Counted from the stretch's first letter, positions 34,163 through 42,562 are shown. The stretch is 64,000 bases of DNA from Paenibacillus xylanivorans (GCF_001280595.1 NZ_LITU01000045.1:23501-87500), one strand, 5' to 3'. Notes: generated from the sequence alone by a model not told the origin. Numbers and translations are program-made.

Positions 34163-34840
34163 ATGCTTGTGACCAAACACACACTCGCTGCATCCAGTGC
34201 ACACGCCACTCCCTATTACATCGTTCGAGGCATGAATCACGGCCCTGTCATCATGATTACATCCGGAGTTCACGGAAACGAAACCGCGAGTATGGCTGCT
34301 GCACAGAAGCTCGCAGATGACTGTATGACAGGGCGGCTACACGTGCTTCGCGGACTCCTCATCATTGTTCCACGGGTGAATCAGAAGGCTTATCGAAACA
34401 ACAGCCGAGGAAAACCTGATTTAAACCGCATGTTCCCCCGTCAAGTCTCTGGGAAAGCCAAACATCCGCTTGCTTCCGCCGTCTTCCAGCTTGCCCGTCA
34501 ACATGGACCGGACTGGTGGCTGGATCTGCATGAAGCCAACGGATTATCCCAACGCAGCTCACGGGTACTGGGACAAACCTTGATCACCAATCCAGGCAGC
34601 AGGGCTGCTCCGGTATGCAAACGAATAATAGGGCGAATGAATCGTTCGATTCCCATTCGTGACAGGCACTTCAACCTGAAGCAGCACGAGTTGCCCGGTT
34701 CAGCACGAACAGCCGCAGCTCGTCTGCTGCAAGCGCGCTCGGTTACGGTGGAGACCTGCTGGAGTCTGAACCGTTCGGACCGGATCAAGTATCAGACGGA
34801 AATTGTCCACCATTTCCTGCGCGAAGCAGGCTTGTTTTGA
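34163..34840 (+). CDS. AstE/AspA-like zinc carboxypeptidase-fold hydrolase
   Basis: A 225-residue protein of the succinylglutamate desuccinylase/aspartoacylase group. The zinc ligands are His37 and Glu40 (SGVHGNE) and His123 (LDLHEA); the PRVNQKAYRNNSRGKPDLNRMFP substrate loop is also conserved. There is no signal peptide, so it is cytoplasmic. It lies 95 bases after the ABC exporter genes on the same strand, with its own CGGAGGTG ribosome site. The substrate, an N-acyl amino acid or an amide, is not clear. Confidence 0.87.
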   Translation: MLVTKHTLAASSAHATPYYIVRGMNHGPVIMITSGVHGNETASMAAAQKLADDCMTGRLHVLRGLLIIVPRVNQKAYRNNSRGKPDLNRMFPRQVSGKAKHPLASAVFQLARQHGPDWWLDLHEANGLSQRSSRVLGQTLITNPGSRAAPVCKRIIGRMNRSIPIRDRHFNLKQHELPGSARTAAARLLQARSVTVETCWSLNRSDRIKYQTEIVHHFLREAGLF

Positions 34841-34863
34841 ATCGTTATGAAAGCCGGAAACAT

Positions 34864-34926
34864 AAAGACACCTTCAAAGATATCTCTCACGCCAGACGCG
34901 TCAGAGATGATACTTTGAAGGTGTTT
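34864..34926. terminator. Bidirectional terminator between convergent genes
   Basis: ACACCTTCAAAG-TATCTCT pairs with AGAGAT-ATACTTTGAAGGTGT around a GC-rich loop, with A- and T-runs on both sides; serves the genes at 34840 and 34962. Confidence 0.88.
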
Positions 34927-34961
34927 ATTGGTTAAAGGGTTATTTTATGAATGAAGTTACC

Positions 34962-35369
34962 TTACGAATTCTCATCTTCCTTATTGATTCGGAAAGATTT
35001 AATATAATTGTGAATATCGTGCTCTGGTGTCATGAGCAGCCCGGCAAGAAGCGTCTGCATCTGCTGCAGGTTATCGATATGCAACTGGATCTCAGCAATT
35101 CGGTCACGTACGAGTTCTTTTAATGCTTCACTCTCCATGTCCTCCTGACTGAGCAGCTTCAACGTATCCTGTATTTCCTTTAAGGAATAACCCAGCGATT
35201 GAGCATCCTTAATGAATTTGATCTTAACCAGATAATCCTCGGTATACACACGATATCCATTGGACGAACGACGGGGAGCAGGCAGAATACCGCTGTCCTC
35301 GTAATACCGAAGCGTTGCCATGCTCACACCCGTACGTTTGGCCAACTCTCCTCTTGTCATCGTTTTCAT
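34962..35369 (-). CDS. MerR-family regulator
   Basis: A 135-residue MerR protein: winged helix-turn-helix (about 4-72) with ELAKRTGVSMATLRYYEDSGILPAPRRSSNGYRVY, then a dimerisation coiled coil and a short C-terminal tail. There is no Cys pattern for metal sensing, and the effector domain is short, so the inducer may be an electrophile, an aldehyde or a small ligand. It is cotranscribed after the hydrolase gene (gap 25 bases), and a perfect 20-base palindrome in a 19-base-spaced promoter precedes that operon, so it likely regulates itself. Confidence 0.92.
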   Translation of the reverse strand: MKTMTRGELAKRTGVSMATLRYYEDSGILPAPRRSSNGYRVYTEDYLVKIKFIKDAQSLGYSLKEIQDTLKLLSQEDMESEALKELVRDRIAEIQLHIDNLQQMQTLLAGLLMTPEHDIHNYIKSFRINKEDENS

Positions 35370-35394
35370 GCCTACTCCTCCATCCTTCTACGCA

Positions 35395-36876
35395 TTAATC
35401 CGCCTGCTTGCTGCGCAGCTTGGTATACTTGGTATCATAGGTGGCCTCGGGGAAACGGACTGCCGGCCCTTCCAGTAAAGGCTGCTCCTCTTCCCCCTTT
35501 AAGTAACGGTCAAAGAATGCCAATGTATACGATCTTGTAATGTCCACATTATGCTCAGGCGTCATGCCCTTGGCAAACATTTTAGGTGAAATTAACGGGA
35601 TATCCGTGAAACTCTGATGGAAGAAATGATCCACGGTCAAGTAATACGTGTCATTGAGACTGCTTGTCATCACCCGATCCAAATCCGGTTCAAACTCGGG
35701 ATAAAATACTTTATCCTTGGCAGCGGCATTCGGGTCCAAACTTTTGGCTGTTCCACCCGACATGATATACATAAACGGCTGTTTCAAGGCTGTCGTGGAT
35801 ACGGTCCCCCAGAATCCGCCTTCCAAACTGAGTCCTGCTTTGAAACGGCTATCCTGCGCCAGCGCTTCCGCTGTTGTCGCACCACCGTAGGAGTGACCAA
35901 AGATACCGACATGATCCAGATCAAGTTTGCCTTCGAGCAGTTGATTCGGATCATGTTTATTCCACTGGGTGAGCGTATCCAGTACAAAGCTTGCGTCAGC
36001 TGCACGAATACCAACACCTTCTATATTATGTTGATATAGTTCCTCTGACGTTGGATAGTCAGGATCCGGCTCATAAGAAGCAACATGTCCATCCGGGAAT
36101 GTCACTTGAGCAGATGTATATGGATGGTCGATTCCAACAACAATGTAGCCGTGGCTTACAAGTTCCTCAATCGCGGTCATACTTTGAAAGCGTGCTGAGC
36201 GTATTCCAGGTGAGAACAGCAATACTGGATATTTGCTCTGTGCGGAAGACACCCCAGCGCCTTTTACAACATGCGTGGGAATCGTGTCAAGGTAACTGAA
36301 CACCATCGGTGGAATTCCAAATACGAGACTGATCGCCTCTCCCAACTCGGCAGGATAATGCTCGAGCGGCAATCCTTCGGCTGTTTCCTGGTCTACAGGA
36401 TACCAGACATTGATCATCAGTTCTCGCTTATCACCCGCTTCAGCCGTCTTGGTCTCTTCCCGGGTTTCATCCGTTAGCTGCTGCGAATAGGTGCCTATGG
36501 CGAATGAACCTGTCGGTTCAGGCATCGTGAATGCAGGGAAAAGCGACGTCAACACCATTGAACCTGCGCTGAGAGCCAGGACCAGAATGGATGCCAAAAT
36601 GATTTTGAACCACGAACGACGTTTCTGTTTCTGCATATTTTGAATATTGTGCCCAGACGTCCACAGTTGAACAGCCAATACAATTAGTATAACAAGGGCC
36701 ACGATATAGGTGGGCAGCAACTGCACACGAAAATGATCAATTACCCTATGCAACAGAATTGCCAGTACCAGTGCCGACAACGTACCGACTTTCACTGCCC
36801 GACGTTTGGTAGTCGTCAACATAACTACTGCGCTAATAACCGTCACGATGACTAAAATCCATTCCAAAATTCTCAT
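35395..36876 (-). CDS. Membrane-anchored alpha/beta hydrolase, PAF-acetylhydrolase-like
   Basis: A 493-residue protein. The N-terminal 110 residues carry about four membrane segments; the rest is an extracytoplasmic or membrane-facing alpha/beta hydrolase. The oxyanion/strand motif YPVLLFSPGIRSAR and the nucleophile elbow GIFGHSYGGATTAEAL are clear, and a conserved VDHFFHQSFTD gives the likely catalytic His. This resembles platelet-activating-factor acetylhydrolase/dienelactone-hydrolase proteins that act as lipases or esterases. ATG 36876 is chosen (GGAGGTAAGGTCA upstream); the frame extends to 36909 without support. The substrate is unknown. Confidence 0.87.
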   Translation of the reverse strand: MRILEWILVIVTVISAVVMLTTTKRRAVKVGTLSALVLAILLHRVIDHFRVQLLPTYIVALVILIVLAVQLWTSGHNIQNMQKQKRRSWFKIILASILVLALSAGSMVLTSLFPAFTMPEPTGSFAIGTYSQQLTDETREETKTAEAGDKRELMINVWYPVDQETAEGLPLEHYPAELGEAISLVFGIPPMVFSYLDTIPTHVVKGAGVSSAQSKYPVLLFSPGIRSARFQSMTAIEELVSHGYIVVGIDHPYTSAQVTFPDGHVASYEPDPDYPTSEELYQHNIEGVGIRAADASFVLDTLTQWNKHDPNQLLEGKLDLDHVGIFGHSYGGATTAEALAQDSRFKAGLSLEGGFWGTVSTTALKQPFMYIMSGGTAKSLDPNAAAKDKVFYPEFEPDLDRVMTSSLNDTYYLTVDHFFHQSFTDIPLISPKMFAKGMTPEHNVDITRSYTLAFFDRYLKGEEEQPLLEGPAVRFPEATYDTKYTKLRSKQAD

Positions 36877-36909
36877 TGACCTTACCTCCAACATGTTGTA
36901 ATACATCAA

Positions 36910-36940
36910 GGATAAACCTTGAAGTATACTTCAAGGTCAA
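36910..36940 (-). promoter_or_regulatory. MerR-type promoter of the hydrolase-merR operon
   Basis: Minus-strand -35 TTGACC (36940-36935) and -10 TTATCC (36915-36910) are 19 bases apart, and the spacer is filled by the perfect palindrome CCTTGAAGTATACTTCAAGG (36917-36936). An overlong spacer with a dyad is the hallmark of MerR activation. Confidence 0.8.
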
Positions 36941-36981
36941 GGTAGAAAAACGAGAAACATACATTCATGGATTACACGTGC

Positions 36982-37035
36982 AAAAACCCGATAAACGACG
37001 ACGCCAGAAGTGGCTTGTACGTACACATTATCGGG
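36982..37035 (-). terminator. Terminator after the YtkA-like gene
   Basis: On the minus strand CCCGATAA and TTATCGGG pair over a 32-base loop, followed by TTTTTG. Confidence 0.7.
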
Positions 37036-37049
37036 CTGTAATCATCGAT

Positions 37050-37496
37050 TTATTCTTCCACAGTTACCTTCGTTCGGGGCATGGTATGCATTGCACCAGC
37101 AGTGACATGGACCTGAACGATATAGACTCCGGATTGCTCAAACGTATAGCTTGCTTCATACAATCCTTCACCTGCTGATTTCGCGGTGATTGCTCCCTTG
37201 GCTTCAAGTTCTTCTGAACTCATCATACCTTGTTCCAGAGAAGGTGCCTCAGGTTCGTCCTGTTCATTCCAGATCTGAAACTGCACATGGTCCGCATCAT
37301 TCACAGGCTGCCCCCCTTGTGTAAGCTGGATTTGCAGGGCAACATTTTTCTTAATGGACACCTTGTCCGGTACCATGAGCTTTACCCTGATCATCTCCGG
37401 CATCTCACCCGACTGGGACTGCTTCTGTTCCGAACACCCTACAATCAGGAGGGTCAGAATGATGAATGGCATGAACCAACGGACTTGTCCGTTCAT
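37050..37496 (-). CDS. YtkA/FixH-like lipoprotein
   Basis: A 148-residue secreted lipoprotein: signal peptide with lipobox LLIVGC near Cys21, a Gln/Ser linker, and an immunoglobulin-like YtkA domain with VKLMVPDKVSIKKNVALQIQLTQGGQPV and a C-terminal GLYEASYTFEQSGVYIVQVHV. YtkA-like domains are often linked to copper handling or extracytoplasmic redox; the C-terminal His-Thr-Met could bind metal (inference). ATG 37496 is used with AGGACAG upstream. It follows bdbC by 19 bases, so both act outside the membrane as one operon. Confidence 0.82.
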   Translation of the reverse strand: MNGQVRWFMPFIILTLLIVGCSEQKQSQSGEMPEMIRVKLMVPDKVSIKKNVALQIQLTQGGQPVNDADHVQFQIWNEQDEPEAPSLEQGMMSSEELEAKGAITAKSAGEGLYEASYTFEQSGVYIVQVHVTAGAMHTMPRTKVTVEE

Positions 37497-37515
37497 CAAT
37501 TATCTGTCCTTTCTT

Positions 37516-37968
37516 TTATAAAGAAGATTTTGGTGTTTTGCCAATTCCCCACAGCATAACAATAATGATGATAAATGCGATCAGTGCAAGCAAAGGAATG
37601 GTAATGAAACCAAACCAGTTCAAGTAATCGGTATAACACGGAATTTGGCCGCATGCCACTGCACTACCCGTTGCCGAGTAGATACGCTGAATCGTCACAT
37701 GGTATAGCGAGATCCCGCCTCCGATGAAACTGAGCGGAAGAACATATTTGGTGATGCCCACGTCATCCTTGAAGTAGGCAATACCCAGTAAAATCGTTAA
37801 CGGATACATGAAGATCCGTTGGAACCAGCACAGATCACAGGGGATATATCCCTTAATCTCACTAAAATAAAGGCTGCCTCCAGTCGCAATGACTGATACG
37901 GCCCAGGCAATAAACAGACGGGTATCAATATTTTTTGCCCGTCGCTCAGGCTTTGAAGCTGTGTCCAT
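37516..37968 (-). CDS. bdbC: Disulfide bond formation protein, DsbB/BdbC family
   Basis: A 150-residue membrane thiol oxidase with four segments. The two redox pairs are visible: Cys44-Cys47 (PCDLCWFQR) after segment 1, and Cys106-Cys111 (ACGQIPC) in the second extracytoplasmic loop. It passes electrons from an extracellular thioredoxin-like partner (BdbD) to quinone. No bdbD gene lies in the window. The GGISLYHVTIQR region matches the Bacillus-type BdbC. It is followed by the YtkA-like lipoprotein gene. Confidence 0.93.
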   Translation of the reverse strand: MDTASKPERRAKNIDTRLFIAWAVSVIATGGSLYFSEIKGYIPCDLCWFQRIFMYPLTILLGIAYFKDDVGITKYVLPLSFIGGGISLYHVTIQRIYSATGSAVACGQIPCYTDYLNWFGFITIPLLALIAFIIIIVMLWGIGKTPKSSL

Positions 37969-38218
37969 CCGCTTGAACCCCCTCTTCTTGTTTGATCATA
38001 CCGAATAATAATACAACATACATGACTCCAACGGGCTAGTGATTACGATTATGTACAGTCCATCACCGCATCCTGATAAATAACATGTTGCAGTGAGGTT
38101 GCTGACTTCCTTGATTATACCAAATATTTGAATATTTTGATGTGGCCTTTTTGCGTCCAAGTTATACAGATTGGATTGCAAGTTCACCAAGTAAAATGAG
38201 GTGGAGCCGCTGAAACGA
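37969..38218. other. Intergenic stretch before bdbC
   Basis: AT-rich non-coding DNA. A possible minus-strand promoter with TATTAT near 38008 precedes bdbC, but no good -35 was found. Nothing else is recognised. Confidence 0.4.
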
Positions 38219-38251
38219 CAAAAAAAAGCTGCCGTATGGGGCAGCTTTTTT
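38219..38251. terminator. Terminator after the 544-residue CuAO-N protein gene
   Basis: AGCTGCC pairs with GGCAGCT around GTATGG, with A-run and T-run on opposite sides; serves the minus-strand gene ending at 38275. Confidence 0.85.
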
Positions 38252-38274
38252 CGTACTTCTTTTATGAATAGTAA

Positions 38275-39909
38275 TTACATGGATTTAGTCAGTGTGATAG
38301 AGCCATCTTTTTGAGCCCATTTTACATCCCAGCCAAGAAGCTCAGCGATGAAACGCAGTGGTACTTGCGTACGTCCATCTTTGTTAACAAAGACCGTTGC
38401 TCCAACGTTTTTCTTCATATCGTTCACTTCCATAACGTTGTTGTTTACCCAAAATTCCAGTGTATCCTTACCAGCCATTACGGTTACTTGCTGTGCTTTT
38501 TTATCCCATTTCACGGTTGCACCAATTCCTTCGCTCAGGAAGCGCAGTGGAATGTAGGTTGTGTTCTTCCAAAGCATTGGTGTTGTATCCATGTTGGTTG
38601 TTTTGTCATTGATTTTCAGCATTTTGCTGTTCAGTTGCATCCATACCGTTGTTGTATTGGTTTCGGGCATTGTCGGTGTAGTGGGTTGCTCTTGGAATTT
38701 GTCGTTGAATTGAGTCACGATTGCATTACCAAGGGCTTGACCTACACCAAACATGACTTTGAATCCTTCATGGTTTGTTGTGTACGAACCTTCGTAGTTA
38801 GCCGCAGCATATTGATCCAATACTTGTTGCACTTGCTTCTCATGTGTAGTCAGTGTTTGTTGTCCGGCAGCTTTTGGCAGGTTGCCTGCTGTTGCGGAAT
38901 CCAGGAATGTAGCGAACTCCGTCGTGAATCCGTCAATACGTTTCTCAACAGCTGCACGAGCCGTTGCATCATTGTTTTTAACAGCTGTTACATAGTCGCT
39001 TTGTGCATTCACATGGTTGGTTACCCAAATTTTTTCGAACGCATTCGCACCGTCGTTACCGTAAATGGAAGCGATCGCTGCTTTGAAATCCGTTGTGTTT
39101 CCAGCTTCAGCTGTAACCAGTGCATTCGATGCTGCTGTGCGGCCATCATATTGCTCTTGCATCTGCAGAGCCGACAGAGCAAAATGCTCGGAAGCCAGGT
39201 GATTCAACGCTGATCTCAGATCAGCTGCTGGTGTATCTGCTTTGCTATTCTCGAATTTCTCAGGCATTTGTGTTGTGATTGCTGTGGAAAGTGCTTTACT
39301 CACGTCGAACATTTCTTTGAAGCCCTCACGATACGCTTTGTATGCATCTGAGTAGTCACCAGCGACATATTCATCAAATACTTTTTGCACGAGATCTTCA
39401 TGTACTTTCAAAGCATTTTTGGCTGCTGCTTTTGGCAATTTTCCTTCGGTTGCTGTGCTCAGGAATGTAGAGAATTCTTCTACAAAACCATTGATGTTAT
39501 CCTGTGCCTGTTTGATCCCAGCCTGGTTGCCCATTTTAGTTGCTTTCACAAGATCGTCTGTATATTTGTTATGAGCACGGAAGATGCGTTCGAATTCTTT
39601 GGCTCCTGCATCACCGTAAAGGGAAGCGATAGCCGGCTGCATATCCAATGCATTTTGGTCGAGTGCTTTGTAAGCTGCGTCCGCATCTTTTGCTCCGTCA
39701 TATGCCTTCGCCATTGCGGTTACTGCGAGTGCAAAGTGTTCGGATAACAGGTGATCCAGGCTCGCTCTCAGGTCAGCAGCAGGTGTATTGACACTTGCCT
39801 TCATTGTAGTCATTGGTGTCTGTGGTGCTGCTGCAGCCCCGGCGATTCCTGGCATCAGAAGCGTCAAGCTCAGCATGGGTGCGATAAATTTCTTCATTTT
39901 CATTTTCAT
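38275..39909 (-). CDS. Secreted protein: two helical repeats plus copper-amine-oxidase N-domain
   Basis: A 544-residue exported protein. A signal peptide (about 1-27, AGAAAA cleavage region) is followed by two tandem repeats of about 180 residues, starting at 42 and 226, both opening with TPAADLR-(A/S)-x-L-x-HL-x-SEHFAL. A copper amine oxidase N-terminal-like domain pair fills about 425-544, with the YIPLRFLSEGIGATVKWD and QVPLRFIAELLGWDVKW motifs. In Paenibacillus and relatives this last domain usually acts as a cell-surface or substrate-binding module, not as an oxidase. The repeat family itself I do not recognise; it is rich in His/Glu helices. ATG 39909 follows GAGGAG. Confidence 0.87.
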   Translation of the reverse strand: MKMKMKKFIAPMLSLTLLMPGIAGAAAAPQTPMTTMKASVNTPAADLRASLDHLLSEHFALAVTAMAKAYDGAKDADAAYKALDQNALDMQPAIASLYGDAGAKEFERIFRAHNKYTDDLVKATKMGNQAGIKQAQDNINGFVEEFSTFLSTATEGKLPKAAAKNALKVHEDLVQKVFDEYVAGDYSDAYKAYREGFKEMFDVSKALSTAITTQMPEKFENSKADTPAADLRSALNHLASEHFALSALQMQEQYDGRTAASNALVTAEAGNTTDFKAAIASIYGNDGANAFEKIWVTNHVNAQSDYVTAVKNNDATARAAVEKRIDGFTTEFATFLDSATAGNLPKAAGQQTLTTHEKQVQQVLDQYAAANYEGSYTTNHEGFKVMFGVGQALGNAIVTQFNDKFQEQPTTPTMPETNTTTVWMQLNSKMLKINDKTTNMDTTPMLWKNTTYIPLRFLSEGIGATVKWDKKAQQVTVMAGKDTLEFWVNNNVMEVNDMKKNVGATVFVNKDGRTQVPLRFIAELLGWDVKWAQKDGSITLTKSM

Positions 39910-40010
39910 TACGTGTTCACTCCTCGGTTAGTTTTGTTTATCCTTTGTTTCCTCGTCCTCGTCTTCATAGGGTGTAACGCAGGGTTCTTCAATCTGGATC
40001 ACTCTCTGGG

Positions 40011-40045
40011 CAAAAAAAATCGCAGCCTCCTTCCAGGAAAGCCGC
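40011..40045 (-). terminator. Intrinsic terminator in the leader of the 544-residue protein gene
   Basis: On the minus strand GCGGC-TTCC pairs with GGA-GGCTGCG, followed by ATTTTTTTT. It stands about 100 bases before the start at 39909 with no gene upstream on that strand, so it is either an attenuator or the end of a small RNA. A possible -10 TATAAT lies at about 40097-40092. Confidence 0.55.
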
Positions 40046-40237
40046 GAATACGCGCCACAACAAGGTTTGTCTCAAATTTAAAATTTTAAAATTATAGTGA
40101 TCCGTTCTATCCAGCACTGCATGCATACTGTAAGTAAAGGACTTTATTTTCCTATATTTATCAATAAAAGCTTACATCCAAAGTGAACCTGAAGTACAAT
40201 GAACAGAACGATTGATTTCAATGAAGGAGGTCATCGC

Positions 40238-40444
40238 ATGACATTGCTGCCCTATATTTTAATTGTTGGCATCGCCCTGTTCGGTGGGATCGCTACGATG
40301 ATTATTGGGAATTCGAAAGCGAATCAGACCAGCAACCCCGAGTATGATCGCAGAACCAAGCAAAACCTGAGCAAACTTACCTATGTATACGTTGGTGCCA
40401 TCGTTCTCGGCATAGGAGGTTTCGTCCTGTATTTATTCAACTGA
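40238..40444 (+). CDS. Small membrane protein
   Basis: A 68-residue protein with two predicted membrane segments (about 4-24 and 47-66) joined by a hydrophilic loop with Asn, Asp, Arg and Lys. I do not recognise a family. ATG 40238 has a strong AAGGAGGTCATCGC ribosome site, which favours it over the upstream ATG at 40199. It stands alone between two divergently placed CuAO-domain protein genes; no function can be inferred. Confidence 0.75.
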   Translation: MTLLPYILIVGIALFGGIATMIIGNSKANQTSNPEYDRRTKQNLSKLTYVYVGAIVLGIGGFVLYLFN

Positions 40445-40858
40445 ATGACTTGGTTGTCAGCAAAGTACATGTTTAAACTTTTCAAGTAATTCAATGTTCC
40501 GTTGTACATATGGGGTGGTTTGGCGAACCATTCCCCTCTCTCTTATAACGGTCAAGAGTCCACGTACCACCCACAAATGCGTTTGTTCGTAAAAACTTTT
40601 CCTGCTGAACGAATTACCTCCCTGTTCATATCCCTGCTCAAAGTCAGCTGCAATCTCTCCTGCTTCTCTCTCCTTGCTTCTCCATCATCTATAATGTGAA
40701 TGCTCTCCTCTGTATATAACAAATTCCAAATGGCAAGATCCTTACACATGTTTACAAGTTGGAGATAATTCAGAATTATTCTGGATATGTTCAGCGGGTA
40801 ATATAAAGCCATAAGGACAGCAAGCCATTATAAATAACACAATTTAAAGGAGAGATAT
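40445..40858. other. Intergenic stretch before the 368-residue CuAO-N protein gene
   Basis: About 410 bases with no supported gene. An 86-codon minus-strand frame (40552-40812) lacks a ribosome site. The promoter for the gene at 40859 must lie here, but no consensus pair stands out. Confidence 0.4.
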
Positions 40859-41965
40859 ATGATGAAGAAAAACTTGAAGAAATCCGCAGCAACGATGATG
40901 GTATTGGGCATGACATTAACAGGAGCAACGGGTGTATTCGCTGGTACTCAATTGGAAAAAATCTCGGCATATCTCAACCACGGTATCAGCTTCAATGTAG
41001 ACGGTGCGGCGTACTCACCAACGGATGGCAATGGCAACAAACTGGCTCCAATCACTTACAACAATTCCACTTATCTGCCTGTACGTGCCATTGCTGATGC
41101 GCTGCACGTACCTGTATCGTATGACGGCAAAAAAGGACAGGTCATTATCGGTGAAGCTACAAACAACCCATCCACGCTGAACAACGTATCTTATAGCGCA
41201 GCGCAAAAAGAAGCCATTCAAAAGGCATTTGCACAGTTCGATGGTTTCGAGGCAGCTTATGCTCCTCAGCAAATGATTGCAGGTGATACGTTCAAGAGTG
41301 TGGGAGCTGGAGAAGACGGTGTAAGCTTTACGTTCAGTCATATGAAAGTGGGTGTGTCTCCAAGAGATTATTCGGATGGTTACAATGGCAAAGACGTAAA
41401 ACTGTCTAATGGCGTCACAGCCAAATGGTACACACCGGATCAAACGGGTATGCTCACGTTCAAACTGGATGATCGTTACGTTACGATTAGCTCACCGGAT
41501 CATAAGCTGACTCAGGCTCAGCTGCAGCAAGTGGCTGTATCTGTGCAAAAGGTTCAAGGCAATGATCAGGGCGTTACCGGGTTCGCTGATGTGAAATATA
41601 CACAAGAACAGTCGGCTGCCATTCGCAAAGCATTTGCAAAATTCCAAGGATTTGAGACTGCTTACGCACCACAACACATGATTGCCGGGGATACGTTTAA
41701 AAGTGTAGGTGCTGGCGGGGACGGCGTAAATTTTGTTTTTAATCACATGAACGTGACAGTTTCACCCAAAGACTATTCCTTCAGCTATGACGGCAAAAAT
41801 GTAAAACTGCCCAACGGCGTTACCGCCAAATGGTATACACCGGATCAAACCGATATGCTGACATTCAAACTGGATGATCGTTATGTGACCCTCAGCTCAC
41901 CAAAAAACGCATTAACTCACACACAGCTGGAGCAAATGGCCGTATCTGTGCAAAAAGTGAAATAA
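40859..41965 (+). CDS. Secreted protein: CuAO N-domain plus duplicated 120-residue domain
   Basis: A 368-residue exported protein. A signal peptide (about 1-28, GVFAG) is followed by one copper amine oxidase N-like domain (about 40-98, with NNSTYLPVRAIADALHVPVSYD), then two tandem copies of a 120-residue domain (112-232 and 247-368). The copies share AAYAPQ-x-MIAGDTFKSVGAG, NGVTAKWYTPDQT and MLTFKLDDRYVT. The duplicated domain is not one that I recognise. Secretion and surface location are inferred. ATG 40859 follows AAGGAGAG. A stem-loop at 42017-42062 may terminate it. Confidence 0.88.
   Translation: MMKKNLKKSAATMMVLGMTLTGATGVFAGTQLEKISAYLNHGISFNVDGAAYSPTDGNGNKLAPITYNNSTYLPVRAIADALHVPVSYDGKKGQVIIGEATNNPSTLNNVSYSAAQKEAIQKAFAQFDGFEAAYAPQQMIAGDTFKSVGAGEDGVSFTFSHMKVGVSPRDYSDGYNGKDVKLSNGVTAKWYTPDQTGMLTFKLDDRYVTISSPDHKLTQAQLQQVAVSVQKVQGNDQGVTGFADVKYTQEQSAAIRKAFAKFQGFETAYAPQHMIAGDTFKSVGAGGDGVNFVFNHMNVTVSPKDYSFSYDGKNVKLPNGVTAKWYTPDQTDMLTFKLDDRYVTLSSPKNALTHTQLEQMAVSVQKVK
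41192..41962 (+). repeat. Tandem DNA duplication inside the 368-residue protein gene
   Basis: Segments 41192-41554 and 41597-41962 encode the two homologous 120-residue domains, separated by a short linker. The nucleotide copies are clearly related but diverged, so the duplication is not recent. Confidence 0.85.
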
Positions 41966-42016
41966 TTTCGAATTTAAAATTAAGGAATCACACTGAAAAT
42001 CATACACCATAACAAA

Positions 42017-42062
42017 CACACATCATTCTGCTCTTCCTGATGAGGGACAGATTTGATGTGTG
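42017..42062 (+). terminator. Possible terminator after the 368-residue protein gene
   Basis: CACACATCA pairs with TGATGTGTG over a 28-base loop; the trailing CTTTGTCCT is only weakly T-rich. Confidence 0.45.
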
Positions 42063-42191
42063 CTTTGTCCTATTCCAAATGATCGCTATGATTCTAAAAA
42101 CAAGGCTTTTGTCCAGATTCATTTCATATTGAATAACGTTATAATGAAGTATACTGCATTTAACAGAAGAAAAGATAAGGAGTAGATCATA

Positions 42192-42467
42192 ATGGACCAG
42201 CGGATCGATCTATCCCCGGAGGAACTGCAGCAACTTGCGGGTGAATTCAACAAGGCCTCGCAAAACGGACATGATATCCTTGCGCAGCTCAAAACGATAA
42301 TTGACCAGTCTGAAGGTCAGTGGGAAGGTGAGCGCCAGCGTGAGTTTTTACAACGAATAAATGGTAGCATAACGTCTATAAGCCATTATTTGCGTGGATT
42401 GCAGGAGACAAGCAATAGTCTTCAGCAGACGGCGACCCGTTTTCGTGAAGTAGATCAGTCCCGATAA
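42192..42467 (+). CDS. WXG100-family protein (type VII secretion substrate/chaperone)
   Basis: A 91-residue helical-hairpin protein of the ESAT-6/YukE class. The turn motif is Trp44-Glu45-Gly46 (GQWEGER), flanked by two amphipathic helices, and the C-terminus carries FREVD (84-88), a Phe variant of the YxxxD/E export signal. ATG 42192 has AAGGAGTAGATCATA before it, and a TATAAT -10 lies at 42140-42145. It is convergent with a minus-strand set of type-VII-related genes at 42563-48389. The secretion ATPase EssC and membrane components are not in the window. Confidence 0.92.
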   Translation: MDQRIDLSPEELQQLAGEFNKASQNGHDILAQLKTIIDQSEGQWEGERQREFLQRINGSITSISHYLRGLQETSNSLQQTATRFREVDQSR

Positions 42468-42496
42468 AGCAAAACACATGTCACATCACATTGCAT

Positions 42497-42556
42497 CAAA
42501 AAAACCATGTACCCGAAGATGATGATTTATCATTCTCTCAAGGCCATGGCTTTTTG
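42497..42556. terminator. Bidirectional terminator between WXG100 and DUF4176 genes
   Basis: AAAACCATG and CATGGCTTTT bracket a smaller ATGAT/ATCAT hairpin, with A- and T-runs on the two sides. Confidence 0.7.
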
Positions 42557-42562
42557 AGATTT

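Noticed and set aside
39909..39969. 19-codon basic leader ORF ending TAATG at the start of the 544-residue protein gene
   Set aside because: The stop/start overlap looks like translational coupling, but no ribosome site precedes its ATG; probably chance.
40552..40812. 86-codon minus-strand frame in the gap before the 368-residue CuAO-N protein gene
   Set aside because: No ribosome site before any start, no recognisable domain, and a composition unlike neighbouring proteins.
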